From contig JAMPGZ010000007.1 of the NCBI GenBank assembly GCA_023663655.1, positions 28,297-92,296 on the forward strand: a DNA stretch of 64,000 nucleotides, read 5' to 3'. Below the pieces are notes generated by a model, which saw nothing but the letters and a program-made list of their open reading frames with translations, ran no database searches and had not been told where the DNA came from. Below are positions 45,113-55,132 of this stretch, in pieces. A program made the position numbers and the translations under genes. The stretch is from Lachnospiraceae bacterium. Lineage in GTDB: Bacteria; Bacteroidota; Bacteroidia; Bacteroidales; Muribaculaceae. Positions within the stretch are counted from its first letter, which is position 1. Every line of letters begins with the position of its first letter.

Positions 45113-46333
45113 TCACGGCTTCACATTATGAAGATTATGCCCCATGCGCTCTTTTTTAGTGAGCATATATCGGAGATTGTACTGATTGGGCTCCACCTCA
45201 ACAGGCACATTTTCAACTATTTCCAGTCCGTATGCTTCAAGTCCCACACGCTTGACAGGATTATTTGTCATAAGACGCATTTTTCTCACCCCTATCTCTC
45301 GTAATATCTGCGCGCCAACGCCATAGTCTCGTTCATCGGCGAGATGTCCCAGGCATATATTGGCATCGACAGTGTCCATGCCACCCTCCTGCAGCTTGTA
45401 TGCCTTCATCTTCTCCATCAGCCCTATGCCGCGACCCTCTTGATTGAGATATACCACAGCGCCGCGACCCTCTTTTTCTATCATTTCGAGAGCCTTGTGG
45501 AGCTGATCGCCGCAATCACAACGCTGCGAACCGAAAATATCACCGGTGGCGCATGAAGAATGCACCCTCACCAATGCCGGTTCATCTGATGATGTCAGGT
45601 CACCTTTTATTATAGCTATATGCTCAAGACCATTGCTTTTCTGCTTGAACGGAATGAGTCGGAAATGACCGTATTTAGTAGGCATATCCACCTCCACACC
45701 CTTTTCCACGAGCGATTCCTGACCGAGACGATAGGATATCAGATCAGAGATGGACACCAGCTTCAACCCCCACTCATCGGCTCGGCGGCGCAACTCGGGC
45801 AAACGAGCCATCGAGCCGTCATCGCTCATGATCTCCATGAGGGCGGCTACAGGCTGCAACCCCGCAAGGCGTGCAAGGTCGACCGCAGCCTCAGTGTGCC
45901 CCGACCGGCGCAGCACTCCCTTGTCCTGAGCATAAAGCGGATTGATATGCCCCGGGCGTCCGAATGTTTCCGGTTTTGATTCAGGATCAGCAAGAGCACG
46001 GATGGTAGCCGCACGATCATCTATGCTGACACCGGTTGAACATCCGTCGAGCTTGTCGACGGTAACCGTGAACGGAGTGCCAAGCACCGATGTATTGTTT
46101 TCCACCTGATGAGCAAGCTCAAGCTCCTTGCAGCGCGATATAGTCATCGGCACACAAAGAACGCCACGCGCATTCTTGAGCATGAAGTTCACCTGTTCAG
46201 GCGTGATTTTTTCAGCAGCGACAATAAGATCGCCTTCATTTTCACGATCCTCATCGTCGACCACAATTACAAATTTTCCTTCACGGAAATCCTGAATAGC
46301 CTCTTCGATAGAGTCAAGTTTTATCTTGTCCAT
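45113..46333 (-). CDS. ribBA: bifunctional 3,4-dihydroxy-2-butanone-4-phosphate synthase / GTP cyclohydrolase II
   Basis: The protein has 406 residues. The RibB half (1-200) has [18 protein letters not shown] and the [31 protein letters not shown] segment. The RibA half has the zinc cysteines [19 protein letters not shown] and the [15 protein letters not shown] active site, with [11 protein letters not shown] near the end. It makes the two riboflavin precursors from ribulose-5-phosphate and GTP in the cytoplasm. It is 6 nt downstream of an LptF/G permease gene; no FMN riboswitch is visible. Confidence 0.96.
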   Translation of the reverse strand: MDKIKLDSIEEAIQDFREGKFVIVVDDEDRENEGDLIVAAEKITPEQVNFMLKNARGVLCVPMTISRCKELELAHQVENNTSVLGTPFTVTVDKLDGCSTGVSIDDRAATIRALADPESKPETFGRPGHINPLYAQDKGVLRRSGHTEAAVDLARLAGLQPVAALMEIMSDDGSMARLPELRRRADEWGLKLVSISDLISYRLGQESLVEKGVEVDMPTKYGHFRLIPFKQKSNGLEHIAIIKGDLTSSDEPALVRVHSSCATGDIFGSQRCDCGDQLHKALEMIEKEGRGAVVYLNQEGRGIGLMEKMKAYKLQEGGMDTVDANICLGHLADERDYGVGAQILREIGVRKMRLMTNNPVKRVGLEAYGLEIVENVPVEVEPNQYNLRYMLTKKERMGHNLHNVKP

Positions 46334-46339
46334 TTTATT

Positions 46340-48268
46340 TCAATTTATATCTTCAGTATTAACCTTCAGCAAGGTTATCAGTTCTTTATCAGTAGTAATT
46401 ATGCGTTCAAGCTCCTCCTTAAGTTTCTTCTGGGTGTGAATGCCCCATGCGTAAAGCGGCAGTCCCACCGGGAAAAGCACGATGAAAGCCCATGACAGCC
46501 AGCGATAGGAACCGGGATGATAGAACCAAAGGCTCTTCAACACCGGCAATTCCATAAGTTTCAGGATTATGATGCGGTGACGGTCATTGGACATATAGTC
46601 GACTATATGCTCCAGCTCGGCTCGCAGCGAGTGAAGCTCGCGGCGGTCATACCCTACAGTCCAGTATTCCACATATCCCTGACGACCGGGATATTTCGAC
46701 AGGAAATTGCGGCAATTATCCGATAGCTGTTCAATACCTGCGATCGCCACACTACGGTCCACCTCATCCATCACCACCTCTTTCACCTCGAGCTTCCTTG
46801 TCTCGCCCTTGCCGAAGAGCTTGCGGAAGAAATTGGCATAAGCGTCGGAATTGAACACCGCCGAGTCATTCACAGCCTTATAGGTGAAAAATATGCCCAT
46901 CGGCAGCAGCACGAATGTCGAAAGCCACAGCCCTTCCCATATCGCGATTTTTCCATCGCGTGCCATCTTGTAACCGGTATTGTCTATTATATAATAGAAT
47001 ATAAATAGGATCACTGAGATGACAAGCGGAGTTCCGAGCCCCCCTTTACGGATAATAGCCCCAAGCGGAGCGCCGATGAAGAAAAACACCAGGCAAGCCG
47101 CTGAAAGAGTGAACTTCTTCATCAACTCAATGGCATGGCGACGTATGGTGTACTTGTCGTCATGCATCATCTCAGCCTTATAATCATAATCAGAGAGCGC
47201 CCTGCGAGCCTTTGACAACCCTTGGTTTATCACCGACTTTGCAAATGCCGGATTACTCCCCTTGAATATAGAATCAATGTCAAGAGGAGTGGAAAGCTCA
47301 ACGGGCACCGACCTGACAAAACCGCCGGAGCCGTCGGAATTCCTCACATACTCCTGATAAGGCAATCCGAGATATGAGTTGCGTTTAAGAGCCTCTGCAT
47401 AAATTCCGCCCACACTGTCCACCCTGAGATTCACGGAATCGATTGTGGCTTGCAATTCGCTTATGTTCTTTCCCACATACTGATTTCTCATCCCGCTTTC
47501 ATCCATGCGGTTGAAGTTGGCGTCGAAAGCGATCATCACCTCCTTGTCGTTGAATGACTCCCGGCGATAAGGCACATTCTGTGTCGAAATTCCGCCCTGC
47601 TCACGCAGATTCTCAAACTGCTCACCTTGCCATAATTGCAAAAAGAGATGACCCTTGTCATCGGTCATCGACATTTTACCCGAATCAGCATAAATGATGG
47701 TGGCATTATCGGTTCCTCGCTCTACATTATATATCAGAAGATCATGGAGCACACCTGACTCCGCATCTTTCTTCGCCACATAAAGGTTGAACCCCGGAAT
47801 CTGGTCATAAAACACCCCTTCCGGAATGTCAAGTTCAGGCGATTTCTGACGCATGGAATAAAGCAGAGTCCACATCTTGGTCTGAGCGATCGGCAGCACA
47901 TTGTTTTGGAAGAAAAAAGCTCCTATCGCCACAAAAACCATCAGCACAATCAACGGACGCATGGCTTTTACAAGCGACACGCCCGACGCTTTCATTGCCG
48001 TAAGCTCAAAACGCTCGCCGAGATTTCCAAATGTCATCAACGATGCAAGAAGAATGGCAAGAGGAAGAGCCAAAGGAACCATGGTCAATGCCGCATAAAA
48101 GAACAGCTCGCCTATCACACTCATTTCCAACCCCTTGCCGACAAGATCATCGATATATCGCCACAAGAACTGCATGAGCACGATAAACAGGCAGATAAAA
48201 AACGTCATTAGAAACAGAGGCAAAAAACTCTGTAACATAAATGTGTATAGACGCTTAATTCTGAACAT
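46340..48268 (-). CDS. LptF/LptG-family permease (LPS export, YjgP/YjgQ)
   Basis: Starting at MFRIKRLYTFMLQSFLPL the protein has 642 residues (a Met 8 codons upstream is possible). The N-terminal membrane part has FMTFFICLFIVLMQFLWRYIDDLVGKG, LALPLAILLASLMTFGNLGERFELTAMKASGVSL and a large periplasmic jellyroll domain (about 105-345). A second membrane set starts at FFFIGAPLGAIIRKGGLGTPLVISVI. A C-terminal extension (about 470-640) with another hydrophobic stretch makes it much longer than E. coli LptF/G, a common Bacteroidetes form. It extracts LPS with LptB. Whether F or G cannot be assigned. Confidence 0.9.
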   Translation of the reverse strand: MFRIKRLYTFMLQSFLPLFLMTFFICLFIVLMQFLWRYIDDLVGKGLEMSVIGELFFYAALTMVPLALPLAILLASLMTFGNLGERFELTAMKASGVSLVKAMRPLIVLMVFVAIGAFFFQNNVLPIAQTKMWTLLYSMRQKSPELDIPEGVFYDQIPGFNLYVAKKDAESGVLHDLLIYNVERGTDNATIIYADSGKMSMTDDKGHLFLQLWQGEQFENLREQGGISTQNVPYRRESFNDKEVMIAFDANFNRMDESGMRNQYVGKNISELQATIDSVNLRVDSVGGIYAEALKRNSYLGLPYQEYVRNSDGSGGFVRSVPVELSTPLDIDSIFKGSNPAFAKSVINQGLSKARRALSDYDYKAEMMHDDKYTIRRHAIELMKKFTLSAACLVFFFIGAPLGAIIRKGGLGTPLVISVILFIFYYIIDNTGYKMARDGKIAIWEGLWLSTFVLLPMGIFFTYKAVNDSAVFNSDAYANFFRKLFGKGETRKLEVKEVVMDEVDRSVAIAGIEQLSDNCRNFLSKYPGRQGYVEYWTVGYDRRELHSLRAELEHIVDYMSNDRHRIIILKLMELPVLKSLWFYHPGSYRWLSWAFIVLFPVGLPLYAWGIHTQKKLKEELERIITTDKELITLLKVNTEDIN

Positions 48269-48326
48269 GCTTATATTTTTTGAGGTTGGCAAAGTTACGG
48301 AAAATCCGCTTAATCAGCAACAGTTG

Positions 48327-49205
48327 TCATGAATTTGGATGGGCACGGTAATCTCGCGGCGACTGACCCGAAAGGCGTTTGAAATATTTTCCGAAAAAAG
48401 ACTGGTTCTGGAAGTTCAGTTTCGTACTGATTTCCTGAATGGTAAGCCCCGTATTGCGCAGCATCAGCTTAGCCTCTATGAGAACGTATGAATCAATCCA
48501 CTCGCCCGCAGTGCGTCCGCTCGCTTCCCTTATGGAAGCAGAAAGATGCTTGGGAGTGACACACAATGCATCGGCATAGAAAGCCACCGAGCGCTCATGA
48601 TAAAAATTCTTCTCCACAAGCTCGATGAACTTGTGAAGCAGCGCATCGCGGCGGCGCATCCCTTCCGACGGATGGCGGGTAGGAGCGTATGACGCATAAA
48701 GCCCGAGGGTATCATAAAACAGGCACTCCAATATGGACCTTATCACATCGTCACGATACATGTGCCCCGATGACGAGGTCTTTTTACGGAGAATGGACCT
48801 CAACGCCGTCTGCATGGATATCTCATCGGGAGTGAGCTTTATAACCGGAGTATCCTTATACTTCAGGAAGCATGGCAGCACCTTGGACATGGCGGTAAGC
48901 GTGTTGCCGAGCATTGCCGTGCCCACCACAATCACATGACCGCGGAATCCCGCCGAGGCATGATAGCCATGAAGCACATGACCCGGCTTGAGCACCATCA
49001 GTTCACGGCTCGTGAGCTGGCGTGAAGTAGTGTCATATTCGAGCGTGAGCGTCCCCTGCTCGCAAAGAATCGAAAGGATAAAATCTATCTTAGCGGGAAG
49101 TTTAAGCTCGCTAAGCTCGTCAAGACGGTCAAACACAGCGATATTGTCGACACTGCCTGACGCATAGGACGGCTTGGGAATCGTACTTATCGTTTCAAAA
49201 TTCAT
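48327..49205 (-). CDS. AraC-family transcriptional regulator
   Basis: The chosen start (MNFETISTIPKPSYASGSVDNIAVFDRL) gives 292 residues; an upstream Met adds 17. The N-terminal cupin-like sensor part (DFILSILCEQGTLTLEYD, LVLKPGHVLHGYHAS) is followed by a C-terminal AraC HTH (ALCVTPKHLSASIREASGRTAGEWID, LTIQEISTKLNFQNQSFFGKYFKRLSGQSPRDYRA). It is divergent from the DUF6377 gene with 165 nt between, so it may control it (inference). The inducer is unknown. Confidence 0.9.
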   Translation of the reverse strand: MNFETISTIPKPSYASGSVDNIAVFDRLDELSELKLPAKIDFILSILCEQGTLTLEYDTTSRQLTSRELMVLKPGHVLHGYHASAGFRGHVIVVGTAMLGNTLTAMSKVLPCFLKYKDTPVIKLTPDEISMQTALRSILRKKTSSSGHMYRDDVIRSILECLFYDTLGLYASYAPTRHPSEGMRRRDALLHKFIELVEKNFYHERSVAFYADALCVTPKHLSASIREASGRTAGEWIDSYVLIEAKLMLRNTGLTIQEISTKLNFQNQSFFGKYFKRLSGQSPRDYRAHPNS

Positions 49206-49370
49206 TTGTCCACATATATTAGGATATTCCAAACAAAGATACGATTTTTTGACCAATTCTTAATCCAAAACGCCATCAATCCGAATTTATATAGATAAAA
49301 ACGATTTCCGCTTCTTCATTTTTTAATCCTTTTTTAATATCTTTGCGACATAACACATGAAACATCCGCC

Positions 49371-50957
49371 GTGAAAACAACAGTTTTTATAATCATTGCA
49401 ATAATATCCCTATTCGGAACCGCCAATGCGTCAAAAGCCATAACCGACAAAGATGTAAAGCAGGCTCTGAATGAACTTGACATCGAACTATCGCGACGAC
49501 GCTCCTACGTATCAGCAAGGCAAGCGAAGATTGATTCAATATCAACCATTGTCAACAGTCTGCCCGCGAAATCGCCGGATATGCTGCCATTGCTCATGGA
49601 GCTTGGTGACGCATACCACGGATATCTCTCCGACTCGGCAAAAGTGGCATACGAGCGTGGGGAACAGGTGGCAAAGCTGAACAACGCACGCGATTTTGAA
49701 ATCAGATTCCTGTTGAAAAAGCTCGTCAACATGACATTGACAGGCTTCGGTCCGGAAGCCGCGCAAACTTTCCAATCGATATTGACCGAAAATCTCCCTG
49801 ACTCCCTAAAAGTCGACATTTTCAGTGCCGGGCGTCAACTGTATGACTATCAGGCATCATTTTACTCAAGCCTGTCGGAATCATCTAAGGAATGGAATGC
49901 TAAATCAATTGATATGCTCCGCAGGCTCCTGGAGATACTGCCCGACAACTCGGAGGAGCATATTCTGCGTGAAAGCGAATTCCTATGGGTTACCGGACAC
50001 TCGTCAGAGGCAAAGACCATGCTTGACGAATACCTGCAAAAGCCGTCACTCACCCCTACTCTGGAGGCGATAGCGGCAAATATAATGGCACAGATCCACA
50101 AAAGCCATGACAATATAAACGGACAGCTATACTATCTGGCAAAATCAGCGACTGCCGACATTCAAAACGCCACCCGGGAGACTGTGTCGCTACATGAACT
50201 CGGAGCCGCCATGTTTGAAAACGGCGATCTCGATAGAGCGCACCAATACCTGAACGCCGCATTGTCGGATGCCGTGGAATGCAACGCATCCATGAGAATG
50301 CTACAGGCTTCAGGAGCCCTACCCGTGATAGCCGAAGCCCACCGCGCTCAAGAAGCCCGCACAAGACTATGGACGAGCATTGTGATTGTCATAATGGGAA
50401 TACTGCTGTTCGGACTCATGATGACATCCATGAAACTGCGGTCGGAGATGAAACGCATGAAATTGCTACAGGAGGGACTTGCAAGCGCCAACAGGATGAA
50501 AGAGATGTACATAAGTCAGTTCCTGAACCTGTGCACCACCTATATGGAGAAGCTCCACCAATTTTGCAAAATAGCCGAGAGAAAAATATCCACCGGCAAT
50601 GCCGATGAACTTTATAAACTGATCACTTCCGGAAGTTTTGCCGAGGAGCAGAGCGAGGAATTCTATGACACTTTCGACAGGGCGTTTCTGCACATATATC
50701 CCGATTTCGTTGACGATGTCAATCAACTGCTGCGTCCCGATGAAAAAATAGAACTTGCCGAAGGCGAATTGCTCAACACCGACCTGCGCATCCTTGCGTT
50801 CATGAGACTCGGCGTAGAGGACAGCACTCGCATAGCACAGGTGCTGAACTACTCCGTACACACTATCTACGCTTATCGCAACCGACTGCGCAACAGGGCG
50901 CTCAACCGCGACTCGCTGGAAAATGACGTGATGAAAATAGGTGAACTGCGAATTTAG
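49371..50957 (+). CDS. DUF6377 protein: TPR-like periplasmic domain, membrane segment, LuxR-like HTH end
   Basis: The protein has 528 residues from a GTG start (GTGAAAACAACAG); an ATG at 49357 opens only a 5-codon frame whose TGA overlaps that GTG. There is a signal peptide, then a helical repeat-rich periplasmic region (about 20-330), one membrane helix (WTSIVIVIMGILLFGLMM, about 343-360), a coiled-coil-like stretch and a DUF6377 end with MRLGVEDSTRIAQVLNYSVHTIYAYRNRLRNRA, which looks like a DNA-binding helix-turn-helix. Bacteroidetes regulators of this form often control neighbouring genes. A -7 element TATCTTTG is at 49338-49345. Confidence 0.82.
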   Translation: MKTTVFIIIAIISLFGTANASKAITDKDVKQALNELDIELSRRRSYVSARQAKIDSISTIVNSLPAKSPDMLPLLMELGDAYHGYLSDSAKVAYERGEQVAKLNNARDFEIRFLLKKLVNMTLTGFGPEAAQTFQSILTENLPDSLKVDIFSAGRQLYDYQASFYSSLSESSKEWNAKSIDMLRRLLEILPDNSEEHILRESEFLWVTGHSSEAKTMLDEYLQKPSLTPTLEAIAANIMAQIHKSHDNINGQLYYLAKSATADIQNATRETVSLHELGAAMFENGDLDRAHQYLNAALSDAVECNASMRMLQASGALPVIAEAHRAQEARTRLWTSIVIVIMGILLFGLMMTSMKLRSEMKRMKLLQEGLASANRMKEMYISQFLNLCTTYMEKLHQFCKIAERKISTGNADELYKLITSGSFAEEQSEEFYDTFDRAFLHIYPDFVDDVNQLLRPDEKIELAEGELLNTDLRILAFMRLGVEDSTRIAQVLNYSVHTIYAYRNRLRNRALNRDSLENDVMKIGELRI

Positions 50958-51034
50958 GCGCCATCGGCTGAACAATTTGCCAATGAAGATTGTTGTCTAT
51001 CAAGAAATGTTTAATCTTCATTGTCAATTGAATC

Positions 51035-51781
51035 ATGAAAACCGTCAAATCCACTCTCTTGGACCGCAGGAGCATCCGGCGTTATGAACGCGAGGATATT
51101 CCGCAGGACACCATTGACTTCATTTACGAATCAATCCGCAACACCCCCACAAGCTACAACGGACAGCAGTTCTCGGTGATTGACATTGACGACCAGTCAA
51201 TGAAAGAGCAACTGTATGAGCTTACCGGGCAAAAACAGATCAAAACTTGCCGCCGATTCCTGATATTCTGCGCGGATTATAATAAGATATACACTCTCGC
51301 AGCAGCCAAGTCAGCTGATATGCCCGACTTTCCCATGACTGCCGACGGAGTGATAGTAGGCGTTGTCGACGCGACACTCGCCATGATGAGCGCGTTGGTA
51401 GCCGCCGAATCAGCGGGACTGGGCACCTGCCCCATCGGATATGCCCGTACAGCGGCACCCGAGGCTGTGGCTAAAATCCTCAAATTGCCCCAGCACGTGT
51501 TTGTTGTGTGCGGACTCGCAATAGGAATACCACGCGAGATGCCCGACTTAAAACCAAAGCAACCGTCAAGCCTGGTGATACATCACAACACTTACCGACA
51601 GGACAACATGACCCGCGACCTCGTGGAATATGACAACGAAATATCGGAATATAACCGCACCCGAGCCGGAGCCAAAACCGACAATGACTGGTGCAACCAC
51701 ATAATAGGATACTACAAAGAGGCGATGGCATACCACACCCTCGATGCACTCCGCAGGCGCGGGTTTGACGTGTGCAAATAG
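51035..51781 (+). CDS. nitroreductase family protein (NfsA-like)
   Basis: The protein has 248 residues: MKTVKSTLLDRRSIRRYEREDIPQDTIDFIYESIRNTPTSYNGQQFSVI, an FMN-binding start, with MSALVAAESAGLGTCPIGYARTA and VCGLAIGIPREMPDLKPK later. It is similar in design to the enzyme at 36.6-37.3 kb but diverged. It follows the DUF6377 gene by 77 nt and could be in the same unit. Substrate unknown; the C-terminal region (RDLVEYDNEISEYNRTRAG) suits the NfsA side of the family. Confidence 0.9.
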   Translation: MKTVKSTLLDRRSIRRYEREDIPQDTIDFIYESIRNTPTSYNGQQFSVIDIDDQSMKEQLYELTGQKQIKTCRRFLIFCADYNKIYTLAAAKSADMPDFPMTADGVIVGVVDATLAMMSALVAAESAGLGTCPIGYARTAAPEAVAKILKLPQHVFVVCGLAIGIPREMPDLKPKQPSSLVIHHNTYRQDNMTRDLVEYDNEISEYNRTRAGAKTDNDWCNHIIGYYKEAMAYHTLDALRRRGFDVCK

Positions 51782-51868
51782 AAAACACTCCCCCATAACC
51801 AACCTAATAGCCTGTCTCACATGAAACGTCAACGATAGGCTCTAATGACAAGTAAAAAACAATGACAC

Positions 51869-51910
51869 ATAGCTGCGGCGAGTTAATTTTCGTTAACTCG
51901 CCGCAGCTAT
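51869..51910 (+). terminator. 18-bp perfect inverted repeat, likely terminator of the nitroreductase unit
   Basis: ATAGCTGCGGCGAGTTAA (51869-51886) and its exact complement (51893-51910) flank a TTTTCG loop. No T run follows. It lies 88 nt past the nitroreductase stop and before the histidine kinase promoter. Confidence 0.6.
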
Positions 51911-51988
51911 GCATTAATAATGCCACCCAATCGTTATCTTTCACTATATTTGTAATCCATTCTGCACTAACTTTTGATTTCAACTGCA

Positions 51989-53875
51989 ATGAGATATCTT
52001 CTATCAATCATCCTGTCGCTAATAATGGCGACAAATATATGGGCTAACAACTCCGAGGATGAAAAACTGATCCTTATAGTCACATCCTACAACCCCGACA
52101 TGAGACTGATGCAGATCAATCTCGACGAGTTCAACGAGGTATTCCGCCAGAGCCACGCCAAAGCGCGCGTGGCAATTGAAAGCCTCGACTGCCTGTACCT
52201 TAAAGACGCATCCACATGGAGCGACAGGTTGAAATCAATAATGTCAAAATACGACGGCACGCAACAACCCGACATCATCATCCTGTTGGGACAAGAAGCA
52301 TGGTCCACCTATCTGTCACAAAATGACCCGCGTCTGAAACAGATACCCATAATGGCGGGAATGATAAGCCGGAACACGATTTCGCTGCCTCCTGACTCAG
52401 CCGATACCGAAATGTGGAATCCGGTAAGCAAAGACATTCGCGTAGATTTCACCGACTTCAACATCGTGGGAGGATACGCCTACGAATACAGCCTCAAGGA
52501 CAATATCAACATGATGAGAAAACTCTTTCCAAGCGTGAAAGACATCATGTTCATAACCGACAACACATTTGGCGGCGTGAATATGCAGGCATGGATCAAA
52601 CGTGAATTGTCAAAATATCCTGAATACGCTCCAATATTCATCGACGGCAGAAAATCCACTGTCGATGAAGTACGCGGCAAGATAGAGACACTCACTCCGG
52701 CGACAGCAATATTTTGCGGCACGTGGCGAATGGACAAAAGCGGTGAGTTCCTCTTGGGCAACACTATTACCATGCTCCGCAAAGCCAATCCCGACATTCC
52801 GGTCATGACATTGTCGTCGGTGGGAATGGGATCATGGGCGGTAGGCGGATTCACGCCGCAGTACCGCACCTCAGGTGGGAACCTGGCGCAGGACTGCTTG
52901 AAATTTCTGAACGATTCCCTGTCGGCATCCCCCATTACAATAATCCCGGGACAATACATCTTTGACCACAACAGGCTGAAGGACTTCGGCATCGACCCCG
53001 ACAAAGTGCCTGAGACCGCCAACATCATAAACCAGCCCGCGTCACTATACTCCCAATACAAGGCTGAAATATGGTTTACCATCATCGTGGTGTCGCTGCT
53101 CACAATAGCCCTCATAATATCCTTGATTCAACTCGCGCGAATCAACAGGCTCAAACACGCCATCGAGGAGGAACGCAACAAGGTTCTTGCCGCCATGGAA
53201 CAGGTGGAGCAAGCGAGCATCCTTAAAACAAAGTTCATCCAGAACATGAGCCACGAGATACGCACACCGCTCAATGCCATAGTGGGCTTCGCGCAAGTCC
53301 TGTCAAGCTCCCTTGACGAAAGCCTTCAGACTTATGCCGACGTGATAACCAACAATAGCGACGACCTGCTGAAAATGGTCAATGACATCATTGTCATTTC
53401 CGACATCGACGCAGGCATTATAGGCGAAAAAAAGCGTGTGTCGCTCAACACACTGTGCAACATGGCATACTCCAATGCCGAATTCAAAAAATCGTCAAAC
53501 ACATCATTCCGTTTCCAGCCGGCAAGCGCCCATGAAACAGTGTTCATCCCTCAAAATATGGTCGAAGCGGCTGTCACCAACATCCTGCACAACGCATTCA
53601 AGTTCACCCAACGCGGATCGATAGTGATGAAGTGTGAAGTCTCAGAAGAAACGAAGACAGCCACAGTCACCGTAACCGACAACGGCCCCGGAATACCACG
53701 TGACAAGCATGAATGGGTATTTGAGCGTTTCACCAAACTGAACGAGTTCAAGCAAGGCGCCGGAGTGGGACTCGCGCTGTGCCGTTCCGTGGCGTTGGCG
53801 ATAGGCGGTTCCATAAAAATAGACCCCGACTACACAGAAGGGTGCAGAGTAATCTTCTCATTCCCCTGCGAATAA
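51989..53875 (+). CDS. membrane sensor histidine kinase with periplasmic substrate-binding-like sensor
   Basis: The start chosen is the ATG at 51989 (MRYLLSIILSLIMATNIWA), giving 628 residues. The periplasmic part (about 25-350: IVTSYNPDMRLMQINLDEF, ILLGQEAWSTYL, VMTLSSVGMGSWAVGGF) resembles an ABC-type substrate-binding domain. A single membrane helix (WFTIIVVSLLTIALIISLIQ) leads to HisKA (NMSHEIRTPLNAIVGFAQ, phospho-His) and HATPase (NILHNAFKFT, DNGPGIP, GAGVGLAL). There is no receiver domain and no response regulator next to it. A TATATTTG -7 element lies at 51945-51952. Confidence 0.92.
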   Translation: MRYLLSIILSLIMATNIWANNSEDEKLILIVTSYNPDMRLMQINLDEFNEVFRQSHAKARVAIESLDCLYLKDASTWSDRLKSIMSKYDGTQQPDIIILLGQEAWSTYLSQNDPRLKQIPIMAGMISRNTISLPPDSADTEMWNPVSKDIRVDFTDFNIVGGYAYEYSLKDNINMMRKLFPSVKDIMFITDNTFGGVNMQAWIKRELSKYPEYAPIFIDGRKSTVDEVRGKIETLTPATAIFCGTWRMDKSGEFLLGNTITMLRKANPDIPVMTLSSVGMGSWAVGGFTPQYRTSGGNLAQDCLKFLNDSLSASPITIIPGQYIFDHNRLKDFGIDPDKVPETANIINQPASLYSQYKAEIWFTIIVVSLLTIALIISLIQLARINRLKHAIEEERNKVLAAMEQVEQASILKTKFIQNMSHEIRTPLNAIVGFAQVLSSSLDESLQTYADVITNNSDDLLKMVNDIIVISDIDAGIIGEKKRVSLNTLCNMAYSNAEFKKSSNTSFRFQPASAHETVFIPQNMVEAAVTNILHNAFKFTQRGSIVMKCEVSEETKTATVTVTDNGPGIPRDKHEWVFERFTKLNEFKQGAGVGLALCRSVALAIGGSIKIDPDYTEGCRVIFSFPCE

Positions 53876-53893
53876 CCGCCCTTGCTCCATTAA

Positions 53894-53909
53894 CGCCGTC
53901 ATGACGGCG
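53894..53909 (+). terminator. 16-nt palindrome after the histidine kinase gene
   Basis: CGCCGTCATGACGGCG is a perfect palindrome of 16 nt, 19 nt past the stop. Without spacer the hairpin loop must open at the centre; no T run. Weak terminator or protein site. Confidence 0.4.
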
Positions 53910-53960
53910 GGACACACTCATTTTATTTGCCAAGACACAGAATTATTTGGATTTTTTCCG

Positions 53961-53968
53961 TAACTTTG
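53961..53968 (+). promoter_or_regulatory. carAB -7 promoter element
   Basis: TAACTTTG matches the -7 consensus exactly. The -33 region is unclear: TTTG occurs 11 nt and 31 nt upstream, not at 20. The transcript would have a leader of about 65 nt, long enough for control, but I see no attenuator. Confidence 0.55.
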
Positions 53969-54040
53969 CACGGTTTTCGAGAATGGAAAACCGGGAGATT
54001 AGTTACGTTTATTTTTCAACAACATACACCATTTGATCGT

Positions 54041-55111
54041 ATGTGTGAGACCAAAAAAGCCATCCTGGTTCTTGAAGATGGTACAACCTTTGAGGGCAAA
54101 TCCTTCGGATATGCAGCCTCAACAGCCGGAGAGGTAGTGTTCAACACCGCAATGACCGGCTATCCCGAGAGTCTGACTGACCCGTCCTATGAAGGACAAA
54201 TCTTAGTGACAACCTATCCTATTCTTGGCAACTACGGAGTTCCTCCGCGTCGTGAAAAAAACGACGTAAGCGAATACTACGAAAGCGAGCACATACACTG
54301 CAAGGCAATCATCGCTCAGGATTACACATGGGAGCCGAGTCACTGGCAAGCCGACAGAAGCCTTGCCGACTGGCTCAAAGAAGAGAAGATAGCGGGAGTG
54401 TACGGAATCGACACCCGCGCACTCACCAAACACCTTCGCGAGCATGGATCGATGCTCGGCAAAATCATCATCGAAGGGTGTCCCGACATTGACTTCTACG
54501 ACCCTAATGCGGAAAATCTGGTAGCCAAAGTGAGCTGCCGCTCGGTAGAAGAGCATGGCGAAGGCGACAAAACAGTGGTTCTCGTCGATTGTGGAGTGAA
54601 ACATAATATAATCAGGTGTCTCACCCGTCGAGGCGTGAAAGTGGTGAGAGTGCCCTGGGACTACGATTTCACATTAATACCCTACGACGGTCTTTTCATA
54701 TCCAACGGACCCGGCAACCCCGACCTCGCCGAAAAAACAGTTGAGAACATCCGCAAGGCTATCGAGATAGGCAAGCCTATATGCGGAATTTGCATGGGCA
54801 ACCAGCTTCTGTCAAAAGCCGCCGGAGCCAAGACCTACAAGCTCGCCTACGGACACCGCAGCCACAACCAGCCGGTGCGTCAGGTGGGCACGGAACGATG
54901 CTTCATTACCTCCCAGAACCACGGATTTGCAGTCGACAGCAACACCCTGCCCGACGACTGGGAACCATTGTTCATCAACATGAATGACGGCACCAACGAA
55001 GGAATACGCCACAAGACCAAACCTTTCTTCTCGGCGCAGTTCCATCCCGAAGCGTCATCAGGTCCAAAGGACACCGAATTTTTGTTTGACGAATTTATTA
55101 ACATGATCTAA
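54041..55111 (+). CDS. carA: carbamoyl-phosphate synthase small subunit
   Basis: From the ATG at 54041 (MCETKKAILVLEDGTTFEG) the protein has 356 residues. The N-terminal domain has GEVVFNTAMTGYPESLTDPSYEGQILVTTYPILGNYGVP. The class I glutaminase domain has the nucleophile Cys in GICMGNQLL, the oxyanion SNGPGNPD and the His/Glu in FHPEASSGP. It supplies ammonia from glutamine to CarB for pyrimidine and arginine synthesis. carB starts 22 nt later. Confidence 0.96.
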   Translation: MCETKKAILVLEDGTTFEGKSFGYAASTAGEVVFNTAMTGYPESLTDPSYEGQILVTTYPILGNYGVPPRREKNDVSEYYESEHIHCKAIIAQDYTWEPSHWQADRSLADWLKEEKIAGVYGIDTRALTKHLREHGSMLGKIIIEGCPDIDFYDPNAENLVAKVSCRSVEEHGEGDKTVVLVDCGVKHNIIRCLTRRGVKVVRVPWDYDFTLIPYDGLFISNGPGNPDLAEKTVENIRKAIEIGKPICGICMGNQLLSKAAGAKTYKLAYGHRSHNQPVRQVGTERCFITSQNHGFAVDSNTLPDDWEPLFINMNDGTNEGIRHKTKPFFSAQFHPEASSGPKDTEFLFDEFINMI

Positions 55112-55132
55112 AATCCTCATCTCATTGCAATC

